Assembly: GCA_037074705.1 (NCBI GenBank)
Contig: CM073596.1
Span: 16,946,501-17,010,500 of the forward strand
Origin: Zhengitettix transpicula
Lineage: Eukaryota > Arthropoda > Insecta > Orthoptera > Tetrigidae
DNA: 64,000 nucleotides
Reading direction: 5' to 3'
Below the pieces are notes generated by a model that ran no database searches, was not told where the DNA came from, and saw only the letters and a program-made list of their open reading frames with translations. A program made the position numbers and the translations under genes. Positions 1 to 11,982 of this stretch are shown here, in pieces. The number at the start of each line of letters is the position of its first letter. Within the stretch, counting starts at the first letter, position 1.

Positions 1-1697
1 AAGAAGATTAAAAAAGGGGTTATGAGAAAAGTGAGGTCAAGGTAGAAGAAAAGAGGAAGAGGAAAGGTCTATATCAATACTTCACTCCTAGTAATAAATA
101 TAAAGTAAAAGTAACAGATGAAAAAGAAGATTAATTGCTGATGCTGAATAGGAAAATGAACGAATATCAAATATCACGGAATCACTTACATAAAGGAATT
201 ATCAGAAAAGTTTGGGATTGGAATACAAAATGACCAATTAGGTTTGGCTATAATTTAAACGTAGTTTCAATATCGTTTTGTTTTATTAACTTTTCAAAGT
301 ATCAAAATTGAATTAAATAATATGAAATGTTTTAGATATCACATAAAATTAATAATTTTCTGATTATAGTTGATCAGACAAACTCTTACTTAAATAGATG
401 CTGAAAATGAAGGAGCTGCGTGATTCTTAAATGTGTAAAACGGTACGCACATTTTCCTTTACTCAAAAAATTAAACTGCTTGTTTTAATAATATTTTTTT
501 TTAATTTAAAGAGATTCAAGACGCATTATTCCAGTGTTTTACATCAATGAAATATTCATTAATTTAATACAACAACGAAAATAAATTTAAATCGTCAGTA
601 GCACACAAGAGGTGGAATAAACCGGAATAATTTTTTTTTAATAAACGTCCTGGTAAAAATAAAACTCCAGTTGTATTAAAAAAATTTACTTGGTTTAGCA
701 GCGGACTAATTCAATTAATAAATTTGAAATTATCATTATCACACTAAACATTTGTTAAATTCTTCAGAATGGCTACTATATTCACCGCTTTCAGCTAGCA
801 CAGAGCTCGATTTGAATGGACTCACCGCGTGAAGCAAGGTTCCCAAACCCTTTACTGTGTGAATCCCTCCCCTCACAATTGACTGGCCTTGTACGTGCAT
901 TTTGCTAAATGCCCACGATTTACGAGTAATCCGTCAGCTTGTACGTTACGGGGTACCCCTTTGCTAAGCTCCACTGTTTATGGTGTCTTCCGCGTCTTAA
1001 CTCTCTCTATGACGTGCCTGGGACAGCCACGGATGGATACAATCTCACCTGCCGGATCGAATTTATAATTTGGATCTCCCCCTCCCCTCCCCTCCCCCCC
1101 ATTCCCACGACAACCGCCATGCAGTATAACGCATCCGTTTAGCTGTGAACCGCACATTAACAACACGCTAACCAGCCCACACGCATTTACTCATCCTCAC
1201 CACGCAGTGCGTGAACTAAGAATTATGAGCTGCAATACACCCACTAAACCCTAAAACACTCCATAAATGACAAAACAGACAATATCTTCAGTCTATCTGA
1301 TAAATACCGTTGACAGCGCAGCCCTTAACTTCCCTAATCGCGACATTCCTAATTTATATTCACTTTTAATTACAGATATGAGGATACAATTAGAAGAGGA
1401 TTCCTTTCAGTTTACAATATAACATGGTACCCAGAGTTAAAGTCTATATTTATATAAGTACCGTTAAGACTATCGTTGAAAAAACAACAGAAAAACATTT
1501 TATTCACATCAAGCGCGTAAATAAATATTATCAATTAAGTAAAAAAAATTAATAAATAATATATTAAAAAAATAAAGATAATACTGCCAAATATTTTTAA
1601 CAGTACAAAATTACAACAGACGTAAAATATTCAACTTTGTATTTATATTCAAAAGATTTATAATAATAAAAAGCCAACACGTTGTGGCGCCAAATAA
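1..1697. other. AT-rich single-copy DNA, no gene recognised
   Basis: No coding sequence, domain or repeat is recognisable. Most of it is AT-rich with homopolymer runs. The part from about 770 to 1210 is clearly less AT-rich, with pyrimidine-rich runs, but its short open frames resemble no known protein. Confidence 0.5.
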
Positions 1698-1698
1698 T
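1675..1698 (-). other. LTR primer-binding site (minus strand)
   Basis: On the minus strand the junction reads ...ACTACA, TTAT, then TTGGCGCCACAACGTGTTGG. A TGGCGCC start a few bases after an LTR end in CA is the usual layout of a tRNA primer-binding site. The same string recurs at 6096-6115 and twice at 51718-51905, which supports a family-specific signal. Confidence 0.6.
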
Positions 1699-4471
1699 GT
1701 AGTATTGAATAAGACATTAAATAAACAAGTTCCACGACGGAGAGCCAATTAAAAGTGGTATACACTTTTAATTAGAAGGAAACAGTAGATGTAAGTTTAC
1801 GTTGAAGTGAAAACAACATTTGTAAAGATATAACGCCGTACCGAGTGTTCAGAATTCTATTTTCCTTCAACCGGTTACCAATATCGAAATAATAAACGTA
1901 ATAAGAAAGTTAAAATGTACCGAATCTGCGAATATACTCGTATATGGCATCTCAAGCAAAGTTGTGAACTACTGTGCCGACGTCATAGCCACTCCCCTTC
2001 AAATCATATTCAACGCATGTCTTTCTACCGGAATTTTACCCGGCTCCCTTAAAGCTGCAAACGTTATTCCGATCTTCAAAAAGGGTTCGCCCACCGACGC
2101 ATCAAATTACGGACCAATTTCTCTACTTCCGATATTTTCAAAAATACTAGAAAAATTTTTACACAAAAAGTTACTTGAATTCTTGACGAAGTATAAAGTA
2201 ATTACTCCGGCTCAACACTGCTTCCTCAAACAAAAATCCACGAGCACTGCTATAGGTACGAGTTCATTCAAAGTACACAAAATTCCCTTCATGAAAAACT
2301 GAAAGTAGCCGGAATTTTTGCTGATCTCTCGAAGGCATTTGATCTTGTAGATCTCTCCTCCAAAAATTAGAATATTATGGGATCAGAGGCAACGCTTTGG
2401 CACTCTTTGAATCTTATTTCAACAATCGGAAACAGAAGGTGGCCTTAAAAAACAAAGCTGGTGAGGTTCACTTGTCAGGCATTACTTGTGGCGTGCCTCA
2501 GGGCTCAATATTAGCTCCACTGCTTTTTCTTTTGTATATTAATGATCTTCCAGAATATATGGACACTATAAAATCTGTCTTATATGCAGATGACACTAAT
2601 TTGTTAATTACGGACATTGATTTAAATAATCTCAATGCGAAGATTGAGACTGCGTCTAGAGACCTAAATACTTGGTTCGCCGCCAATAAATTAACGCTCA
2701 ATGTACAGAAAACTAAGTTAGTTCGTTTTACAACAGAAACCAATAACAACGTAACGGATAAGTTCTCAGATCATGCGACTTTCCTCGGCCTTGCAGGTCG
2801 ACAGTAAATTAAAATGGAACTTGCACATTGATCGCCTCGTGCGCAAACTTAGTTCTGTTTGTTACTCATTGAGACTATTGATGCAACAAGTTCATACCAA
2901 AACTGCTTCACTAGTCTATTTTGCCTACATTCATTCACATGAGTGTTACGGAATTGCCAACTGGGACAATTGTTCTCGTAGTGTGGATGTTTTCAAGCTG
3001 CAAAAACGAGCCCTTAGAATGACATCAGGTTCAGATGCTAGAGAAAGCTGCAGGCCGCTGTTCTAAAGACTTCATATTCTGACTCAACCTAGCACTTACA
3101 TATTAGAAATACTAAAATTTGTTAAACGCAACATGAACCTTTTTGCAAGTAACGGGGACAATCATGGCTACGACACAAGAAACCGTTCAGTTCTCAGGTC
3201 TGACAAGCACAGCCTCAGTGTCTACGAGTCTAGCGTTCATTATTCCAGTATCGCACTATTTAACAGCCTTCCTGAACATCAACAACTACAACGCTTTCGT
3301 CAAGGAGTGTAAAACTTTCCTTGTAAATGAAACTTATTACTCCGTACACGAATTTTTTAATCGGTCTCACATTCGTTGAACTGCCTTGCCTAAAAAATTG
3401 CGGAATATGCTATAAATATGTAAATAGCTTGTCCAGTTTTCCCCTTTTGGTTCTGTTTTCATGCCTCTGCTTTCTGTTTTAGTAAATATCTATGACGACA
3501 TCCCTCCGTACCTAGCGACAGGAGGTTAATACCAGGAAGTGATTAGCGTCGTGTGCGTGTTTCCTAAAGATAGTGTGTATGATTGTAGTGACTAGACAAA
3601 TGTAAACAGATATGAATTTTTGTGTGTGTTTTTGTGTATTATATGTTTATATGTAAATTATCTACCGTACATTTGTGACTAATCCTATTTCCTCTTTAGA
3701 GGGCTAATGGTGAATAAATCTATCTATCTAAGATTATTTAATTGACAATTTTGATTTACGTTCACTTAACGTTTTATGTTTTTAAGTAAGTGAGAATCTA
3801 AATTTCACTGCCGCTTAATAAAGACAATGATTTTAAAATTTCACCAAATTTACAGAAGAAAAAATTAATTTAATTTACAATAACAAAAGGTCATGCAATG
3901 AGTCTAACAACAACAAAAATTATAGAAATCTGATTGCAAATTTATATTTGTATGAAAGTTCACAAAAGAAATGTTTTATTTACGTACCCTCTTATTTAGA
4001 GCTGTCCAGTACCTGTTTAGTGCACTCGTGATTATTTTAATTTTATAGAACAATATTTTTACTGAAAGGCCGTGGCACTGATTTTATTTTTGTCTCACTT
4101 TCAGCGCCATTCTGCTTTACCGTCGTACGTATCATCACACTCAGTTCGCTGTAGGAAAATCGCTTTAATACAGAACCTGATATATTCACTTTATACTTTG
4201 CTGAATTCGTCCGCCTTTGGTCGAATCGCCACAACAGACTCTCGCCATGTTCCCAGAACACACATGACTGTTTCTTACAACATACTTCTCCCTGACTGTT
4301 TTTCTGTTAAACTTCTGAGAGTCTTAATATACGCTTTGCTGACGACTCGTAGCCACCAATATAGTCTCTGCATTCTCGCGCCAAACAATGCTGTGCTTTA
4401 AAATGCTCAGCCTCAATAATTGAAGAAAGAATTAAAATAAAACATTTAATTACACATTGGTAATGCTTACA
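1698..4471 (-). mobile_element. LTR of an LTR retrotransposon, split by a LINE insertion
   Basis: The two halves (about 1698-1935 and 3736-4471) match, in order, the LTR at 6116-7952. They share the primer-site end and the TATACACTTTTAATTAGA segment near 1760. They also share the AGATTATTTAATTGACAATT segment at 3731 and the distal end TTACACATTGGTAATGCTTACA. Read on the minus strand the LTR starts TGTAAGC at 4471 and ends CA at 1698. Without the LINE it would be about 0.97 kb. No gag or pol remains beside it, so it may be a solo LTR or part of a decayed element. The boundary to the LINE is approximate on the left side. Confidence 0.6.
1936..3735 (+). pseudogene. 5'-truncated LINE, reverse transcriptase region (CR1/L2/Jockey-like)
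   Basis: This is the C-terminal part of a non-LTR retrotransposon ORF2, the reverse transcriptase that copies element RNA at a nicked target. Conserved blocks run in order but in shifting frames. PIFKKG and NYGPISLLP lie near 2070-2130, FADLSKAFDLVD near 2320, and GVPQGSILAPLLF near 2490-2530. The catalytic LYADDTNLL (Y-A-D-D at 2583-2594) is intact. FLGL, the thumb segment and LFNSLPEH (about 3260-3280) follow. Frameshifts fall near 2350, 2795, 3064 and 3290, with a stop after the first block at about 2300. The endonuclease and the first reverse-transcriptase blocks are missing, as expected of a 5' truncation. The 3' UTR (about 3380-3735) ends in a short TCTA repeat rather than poly(A). It lies inside an LTR. 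The clade is inferred from motif style and tail type and is uncertain. It is not functional. Confidence 0.85.
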
Positions 4472-6091
4472 ACATAATTCTCAATTTTTTATGAGTCATT
4501 GAATTATTTTTAAAAATAATTAATGCTTTTCAAAATTATTTAATTTAGAATTTTTTCTTTTAAAAATAATAGTTTTTACACGCTAACACAAAATGCACAG
4601 ATATAACGGGCTTCTAAATTAAAGGAATCTAAAACTAATAATAATAATTAATCGGACCACAACAATGTTACGTCTGAAACAAGTTCTCAATGTTAATCAA
4701 CTATTTGTCAAATGCAGGCTCGTTTATTGACTGAATGTACTGATCGCATATTTGAAAGTGCGCGATGAACAAATTAATTTAATTAATTATTGTGATATTT
4801 GACAAACACACATATTGATTAGATATAATCACACTAAATAGAGGGCAAATATTACGAAAATTTCCGAATCGTTACATAATGTAATATTATAAAACAAACA
4901 CAAGTGTTTCCAAAAACTATGATACTGATGATTCGGAAATTAATTTAATTGTTTGCCAACAAAGCGATTTGATTCCTTGTGATTATTTGCATATTTGAAA
5001 TCAATTAGGTGTGACCCGACAGGGCGTTGGAAATAATATAATTTAAATTTACGTGAGATTTTTTTCTTGTTGTTACTAAATGTTATTAAGTCTGATGACG
5101 CAATTATGCAATTCAATTACCTGGACGTGCTAGAATAAACTGTTTGCTCTTCTTAGAAAAAAAAACAAAGTATACGCAACTTCCTGAAAGGTAATAGTGC
5201 ACATATAAACGTATTTCATGACCGCCAATTAATTATTACGCTACGAAAAAAATTCACATCTAATTAGAACGAAAAACTTAGTGGAGAATGTATTACTCCT
5301 CTGAGATTCTTTATAATTGAACAATGTTCTGCTTCTAAAAAACATCAAGCTAACTTAAATGAAAGCTAGTTTAATATAATTCAGAAATATAAGAATGAAA
5401 CAGACCACTTAATGTTTACTGTATTTTTAATTACGTAATAAAATACTTCATACATTTTAGTGAAATGCAAATTTGATTTATTACAATAGCATTTATTTAT
5501 AATAATATGAAAGACTCTAAGCTAAATTTCAGATTTAAATATTTGTAAGTTTTATCCTTTAACTTCAATATTGTTAAATTGAACAATGGCGTCGTATATA
5601 TTCTTTATTCGTTTCAAATATACTCTATTTTATTGTATGAGGCTTGAAATATTCAGAGAAATAAATTATCGGATGTTCCATTGTCTATAGTCCAAGGGTG
5701 GAAGGAGAAAGAAAGAATAATCGTACGTTTCAACAGTATAAACCCTGTTCGACTTCAGGGGAAAAGAGTTAAGAATCACAGCTGAGCGCAAGAGTTTGTT
5801 CACGAAATAAACCTACTGTATTCCTACGTGTCTGTCAGATGAATTAGTTTTCTACTTTCCTGAAGGCGTCAATCACCAGAAAATATTCCAGGTTATGTAA
5901 GCAAACCCCGAAATCTATCCCTTCATTATATATTCAATTAATTTTTTCTTTAAGTTGTTATATATCCGCGATTTTATAAGCCCTGAGGATGAGTTAATGT
6001 TTTGCTTTCAAAAAAGGCGGTTCGCATTTTCCATAAATAACAAATTAATTAATACAGTGTAGTAATACAAAATATACTGAAAACAAATATT
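4472..6091. other. AT-rich DNA between two LTRs
   Basis: No gag, protease or pol homology and no recognised repeat. It lies between two same-strand LTRs. It could be the eroded interior of a non-autonomous LTR element, but no polypurine tract is visible next to 4471 and both LTRs are followed by primer sites, so this is not established. Confidence 0.4.
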
Positions 6092-6115
6092 CCAACACGT
6101 TGTGGCGCCAAATTA
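6092..6115 (-). other. LTR primer-binding site (minus strand)
   Basis: The minus strand reads CCCCA, TAAT, then TTGGCGCCACAACGTGTTGG, almost identical to the site at 1675-1698. A second, decayed version (TAAT then TTGCCTATCCTAACGTGTTG) lies at about 6163-6186 inside the LTR. Confidence 0.6.
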
Positions 6116-7952
6116 TGGGGTATACACTTTTAATTAGAGGGAAAATACGTTATGCGAACAATGTAAATTAAAGGCAACACGTTAGGATAGGCAAATTATG
6201 TAATATACAAAATATAAAAGAAAAAAAAGGAAGGGAATTTACGGGATTTTACTTTGAAATTAAACCAAACTTTTTTAAGAAGAAAAAAAGATTATTTAAT
6301 TGACAATTTTGATTTACGTTTTCAGTATATGCCTCAGATTTCATGAGAATATAATTTTCAGGGCCACTTATAGGGCCTATGATAAAGACAGTAATTTGCA
6401 ATTTTCACCAAACAGCAATAATAAATTTAATTTACAGTAACAAAGGTTCATACAAAGACTATAACAAAAACTATAGAAATCAGACGGTAAATTTATATTT
6501 ATATAAAGGTTTAAAAAAATATATTTATGTTCCCTTTTTATTTAGAGCTGTCTGGTACCTGTTTGTGAACTCGTGAATATTTTAAATTTTTATAGAACAA
6601 TATTGTTATAGCATTGATTTTATACTCTTCACACTTTGTCGTGCCACTGTACAACACTTTCGGCGTCTTTATACTTTACTGTCGTACCTATCATCACAAT
6701 CAGTTTGCTGTGGAAAATCACTTTAATACGGAAGCTGATATATTCAGCTTATACTTTTCTGAGTTCGGCAACCATTGGCCGGTTCGCCACAACACACTGC
6801 TCCAGCTCCCAGAACACAAATGACTGAGTGACTGTTTCTCAAAACATCCTGCTCTACCTCCCGAACACACACTCCTCTCTGACTGTCTGTCTGAAAAAAG
6901 TTCTGAGCGTCTTATATACGCTTTTCCGACAAACATTCGTAGCATTCTCGCGCCACACAATGCTGTTCTTTACCATTCTAAACCTCAACGTTTCGCCACC
7001 AATAATTAAAGGAACAATTTAAATCACTCCTCTCTGCCTGTCTGTCTGAAAAAAGTTCTGAGCGTCTTATATACTCTTTCCCGACAAAAATTCGTAGCAT
7101 TATCGCGCCAAACAATGCTGTTCTTTACCATTCTAAACCTCAACGTTTCGCCGCCAATAATTAAAGGAACAATTTAAATTACTCCTCTCTGACCGTCTGT
7201 CTGAAAAAAGTTCTGAGCGTCTTATATACTCTTTCCCGACAAAAATTCGTAGCATTATCGCGCCAAACAATGCTGTTCTTTACCAATCTAAACCTCAACG
7301 TTTCGCCGCAAATAATTAAAGGAACAATTTAAATCACTCCTCTCTGACTATCTGTCTGAAAATAGTTCTGAGCGTCTTATATACGCTTTTCCAAGAAAAA
7401 TTCGTAGCATTCTCGCGCCAAACAATGCTGTTTTTTTCCATTCTAAATCTCAACGTTTCGCCGCAAATAATTAAAGGAACAATTTAAATCACTCCTCTCT
7501 GACTATCTGTCTGAAAAAAGTTCTGAGCGTCTTATATACGATTTTCCGACAAAAACTCGTAGCATTCTCGCGCCAAACAATGCTGTTCTTTACCATTCTA
7601 AGCCTCAACGTTTCGCCGCCAATAATTAAAGGAACAATTTAAATCACTCTTTTCTGAGTTCGGCCAGCATTGGCCGGTTCGCCACAACACACTGCTCCAG
7701 CTCCCAGAACACACATGACTGAGTGACTGTTTCTCAAAACATACTGTTCTGCCTCCCGAACACACACTTCTCTCTGACTGTCTGTCTGTAAAAAGTTCTG
7801 AGCGTCTTATATAAGCTTTTCCGACAAAAATTCGTAGCATTCTCGCGCCAAACAATGCTGTTCTTTACCATTCTAAACCTCAACGTTTCGCCGCCAATAA
7901 TAAAAGGAACAATTTAAATAAAATTTTTCATTACACATTGCTAACCTCTACA
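6116..7952 (-). mobile_element. LTR with an internally amplified promoter region
   Basis: Read on the minus strand this LTR starts TGTAGAGGTTAGCAATGTG at 7952 and ends CA at 6116, next to a primer-binding site. It is homologous to the LTRs at 1698-4471 and 43726-45386, but is about twice as long. The extra length comes from the tandem array at 6758-7915. Each array unit carries a TATATAAG box on the minus strand, followed about 25 bases later by TCAG motifs. This is the arrangement of a TATA-plus-initiator core promoter in the U3/R part of an LTR. No open reading frame of an LTR element is present on either side. Confidence 0.65.
6758..7915 (-). repeat. 155-bp tandem array within the LTR
   Basis: The string TTCTGAGCGTCTTATATA begins at 6901, 7056, 7211, 7366, 7521 and 7796. 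The first five starts are spaced exactly 155 bases apart. The last interval is 275 because a longer module of about 145 bases intervenes (7651-7795). That module contains GGCCGGTTCGCCACAACACA and is also present once before the array (6758-6900). Units differ by only a few substitutions, so the amplification is recent relative to the rest of the LTR. Confidence 0.9.
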
Positions 7953-9059
7953 ATATTTTTCTTTAAGTAGTTTTTAATTGTAAATTAAAATTATTTGTAA
8001 ATAAATACGATTTTTTTATAACTTAATTCAGGTAGAACAATAAATCATTACATTTAAAAATTATCTCCGTTGACTTATTCTTGATAATACACTCAGTAAT
8101 ATCCTTATAATTTTTTTCCATTGCCTACGTTTACGTTTCTACTTCCCTGAATCTGTTAAACCCTTTATTTTCCGTTCCTCCGTTTCAGCTCCCTCCCCAC
8201 CGCTCTCCAATCCCTTTCTACTTGCTGTTTAGTACTATTTTTCTTTCGCTCTCACATTGCTTTTTGCAGCGTAATTTGCGCTTTAGAAAACCAAATCACG
8301 TACTTGAGCCGTCGCATCCACACTGATGACGTTGATGACGGTGATGATTACGATGACTACACGCCAGCGCCTTTCTGTTGCCGCTTAAATGCATCGTCAT
8401 CCAGTCCTCGTCCTTCCCTTCCGTACACTCACACCTCGAAAATGAAGTTAAAACACTTTGCATCGTTGAGTCTTAATGCAAAAATAAAAGAGGGACGAGT
8501 TGGTTTTTAACGCTCGCAAATTACAAAGCGTATTTTTTGTATGCAGCTTAATATGTCTCCACACTCGTACACAACAAACAGTCAGAATCCATCACATATC
8601 ACAAAAACACATCAACTGTCTCTCTGAAAGGGAGGAAAACGACTCTACTTGAATACATAATACACATAAAAGGCGCCTGTACTTGGAGCCGCTTCTTTTC
8701 TCTGGGTCTTAACCTGTCATCACACCAACTTTGATTAGATGGTTGTTATGCGTGGAAGCATTTGTGGAAATCCGTTCACGTTTATTCTGTATGAAATAAG
8801 CTTCCTATTGTAAAGTTTAGTATTGTTCCAATCGAAAGGCTGTCCATGGCGTATCTCGTCTTTTCACAAAATAAGTATATTATGCGTATTTACTCGTAGA
8901 ATATGACAAAATTGCGTTTTCATTTTATGATTGGTAGAACGGAGAGGCCAGCTCTACAGTGACTGCATAAAGCTTAATTATTATTATTTATTATTATAAC
9001 TATTGTAATGCCAATAAATTAGGATATTAACTGTTTGAACATAAAATTTTAAATTGTTT
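7953..9059. other. Non-coding stretch with a pyrimidine-rich segment
   Basis: No gene recognised. The segment 8130-8520 is richer in C/T and in GC than its surroundings and holds a 68-codon open frame with an acidic start, resembling nothing known. The rest is AT-rich. Confidence 0.4.
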
Positions 9060-9865
9060 GAGAAATCTATTATTGCGGCAGGCGCTTCTATAGCGACAAT
9101 GTAGCCCAGCTCTGTTCCTTTGTCGGAAGGTCTGAAAATGGCGTATGCGCGCTAAAACGCAAGACGAGAGTTCAGTTCGCGGAGAGGCTTCGTCGATGTA
9201 TAACTGTTAGTTGGTGACAAGAATTCAACAGAGTTGGCAATTAGAAGTTAACAGAGCTGGTTGGGGCCTGGACATTTCTGAGGACAAAGTAAAACATTCA
9301 CGAAAGCATAACGTCGAAACTTGCTAAGTAAAAGCAGTTTTGTGTCCATAGCCGGCCAGTAATAGTAAAATTTCGGTTTGAGTCCAAAGCAGTAAAGACT
9401 GACAAATCTACAAACCACGAGTTCCTGACATCCTATAAATTTTGATTAGAATCAGTGTAAAATCTGTGAATCTTAGAACCAGTGTAAAATCTCGCAATAA
9501 TGTGTTTCGATAACGAAAGGAATGCTGGAACCAACTGTACAGATGTGAATAACAAATTACAAATTAATTAATTATGTAAACGTAATTAAAATATAGAAGT
9601 CAGATTTCGATCTCATTTTAAATTTCGTTCTAGTTTAAATTGTCAAGTAAATTTCTTTTCTTTTAATTGTGATTTGTTTGTTAATAAGATTTTTAAACAT
9701 AATTAATGTGACCATTATCAAACCCAGTGTAGTCCCTGAGGTCTAATATTTTAAATTTGTAATTGTTTTAAATTATTGCCACAAAATTAATGAATATTGT
9801 TTGTAAATTTTATAAATTATTTTATTTAAATAACGCCTTCCAGTTAATTATTACATTAATAGCTT
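9060..9865 (+). mobile_element. Probable solo LTR with decayed primer site
   Basis: The segment CCATTATCAAACCCAGTGTA near 9712 matches the same position before the end of the LTR at 49838-51405. The end ATTATTACA, then TTAA, then TAGCTTCAACGAGAGGCG (about 9847-9878) aligns with ATTATTACA, TAAA, TGGTGCCCAACGTGGGGC at 51397-51427. I read it as the 3' half of a related LTR followed by a mutated primer site. The 5' boundary is not clear. No coding interior follows. Confidence 0.45.
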
Positions 9866-10319
9866 CAACGAGAGGCGAATTCTCAAATTTCATTTAATTA
9901 ACGACCTCTAATTGATTATTACACTATATATTTGAACAAATACTGGAATATTTTCTTTTACTTTCGGGAACGAGCACATTTTTCTTTATTGTGTGTTTTT
10001 CTTCACACGAATATATTTAGTTTTCATGTTTTAAATTTAAATTTCTTTTTCTTCCTTTGCCTCGTGTGTAATTTTTTGGGGTCTAGTACTAAAACTCGAC
10101 ACAGGCTTGCCCGATGCACGTTTCCCGACGACAATATCCCGATTGACGTTTTCCAGACAGGTTATTTTCCCGAAAGGTTTTTACGAAACAAAGCATAATG
10201 TTAATATTGTAGAACACTTTTAAATTAAGTTATTCATTAATTCGTGGAACAATTTCTTTGAAAATACAAAATATGCGTTAACTTCCTATACTGGCACCAA
10301 ATAAATAGTTTACGGGTTC

Positions 10320-11270
10320 GCTCAGATTCATAATGCCACTCTTGATGCTTTTAGTGTCGAAATTGATCCCATAAAGGCAAGGAGTGGTGAAATCCATGGC
10401 AAAAAATTGCGATAACTCCCAAGATTTGTTTCTAATCCAGTGCTATGGAAGTCGCTGAATGTTTATTTATGGCATTCCAGCAGGGATAAGTTTAATAAAC
10501 CTTGGCGGCCTATGAAAATAATTGGGAATATAAATAATATCAATAATACCGAAATTAGTCATATATTTGTGAAAAATGTTCGCTTCAAATCTTAAACACG
10601 TGAATGAATTTTAACAAAACTTTGTATTTGAAGGAATTTTATTATCATATATTACTTGGAACAGTTAATAATGGGACAAAATACAGGCTGATAATTGTTT
10701 TACGTCAGGTTACAATACAACAATGCAGACTGCATTGTTAACAACTTAAGTAAACTTACACATAGTACCAACATTACATAAATTGAATGCGGTCCTAATT
10801 ACGAACGGTAAATATTCCGGAATCAAACATGGTTGGGCTGTGACATCCCTTGTGACGGGGGGAGGGGAGGGGGTGCTAAATTTGGGATGCACCTAAAAAG
10901 TGGAGTACCACTTTATTCAACTTCGAATTGTTTTGGATTCCGCTGAGGTTAATACTGTTATTGTCGATGCAATTAAAGTTTTAACATAATTAAAATGGAT
11001 GGGTGGTGAATACGTAGAACATTTTATATGTATGAAATTACTGTGTATTATTTTAATGTTATTTAAGGTACCTTTAAAATCCAAAATGTTTTCTTCCGGA
11101 TGCCGTAACTAAACTCAGCGACTTCCAAAACGCCGGATTCGACACCAATCTTGGGAGTTATCGGAATTTTTTGTCACCGCACCACATATCTGTAGTCTTG
11201 CTTTAGGGGATGAAATTTGACAATAAATGCATTATTAACCAGAGCGATCCTAACATTTTATTTCGCGCCA
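10320..11270. repeat. Inner inverted repeat, arms 10320-10500 and 11095-11270
   Basis: The reverse complement of the left arm contains TCAGCGACTTCC, AATCTTGGGAGTTATCG, CAATTTTTTG and GATCAATTTCGACA in the same order as the right arm. The arms are diverged by many substitutions. They lie inside the larger inverted repeat at 10080-12190. Confidence 0.6.
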
Positions 11271-11404
11271 ATATAGGCATTTATCGCATATTTATATTTT
11301 CAAAAAGCACCCCCTTCTACCCGCACCCATAGGGGTGCTAGAGTTATCTCAATTTCGCAAGGTTGTTTCTGGATCTTAAGTGATACAAATACCAAGTTTG
11401 GTTG

Positions 11405-11982
11405 AAATTGTTCCAGAATTGTCTGCGAGGGCTATTCTCTCGCAGGCAATACCTGCGAGGGATGTTCTCTCGCAGGCAGAACCTTTTATGGGAGACACGA
11501 AGGGGCTACCTTTGGGTATGCCTTTTCCTCTCCGTTATTGAACTAAGGTTCCCACAAGCCGAGGCACCTCGGCCTGTTTTGAGAGGTGTATGTTCCGGGG
11601 TCACAGACCTTGGGCATAAAGTAAGAGTTGTTCCCTATTCCCATTGGAATAGTCGGCCAGCTGCCTCCTAAACTGGTCGGGACACGGAGAAGGGAATGCT
11701 GCGTCCCCACAGCAAACTCCTCTCCAGCTATCGGAAGGGCGTGGGACAAGTACCAAATGCCCGACCTACCTGATGCAGGTTTTTCTAGGGTTTTCCCTGC
11801 ATTTCTTTGGGCGAATGCCGGGTAGGATCCTTAAAATATAGCCCGGGGGCCCTAGTAACCCTTGGCTACCTTCCTCTACCATTCCGCATCCCCTCTTTCA
11901 AATCCCTTCCTATGCTATTAAAGGGTAGTTGCCCAAAGTGGATTACCCTCATGTAGCCTGCTACCCCAAAAAAATTGTTCCA
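11405..11982 (+). mobile_element. Family-S retroposon, full-length copy with target-site duplication
   Basis: This is the best-defined copy of a GC-rich repeat found about 17 times here. The body runs 11416-11971 (556 bp) and ends in a short A run after GCCTGCTACCCC. The 11-base direct repeat AAATTGTTCCA flanks it (11405-11415 and 11972-11982), a hallmark of target-primed retroposition. The head holds two short hairpins (CTGCGAG/CTCGCAG twice). Further in are a palindrome around GCCGAGGCACCTCGGCC and a TGATGCAGG/CCCTGCATCA stem. No A and B boxes of an RNA polymerase III promoter could be recognised, and it encodes no recognisable protein, so whether it is a SINE or the 3' end of a longer element is open. 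It is inserted in the right arm of the foldback-like element. Short open frames inside it (for example 11402-11671) are not genes. Confidence 0.8.

Noticed and set aside
4472..6091. Interior of a full-length LTR element between two LTRs
   Set aside because: No coding homology or polypurine tract, and both LTRs are followed by primer sites, which does not fit a single element.
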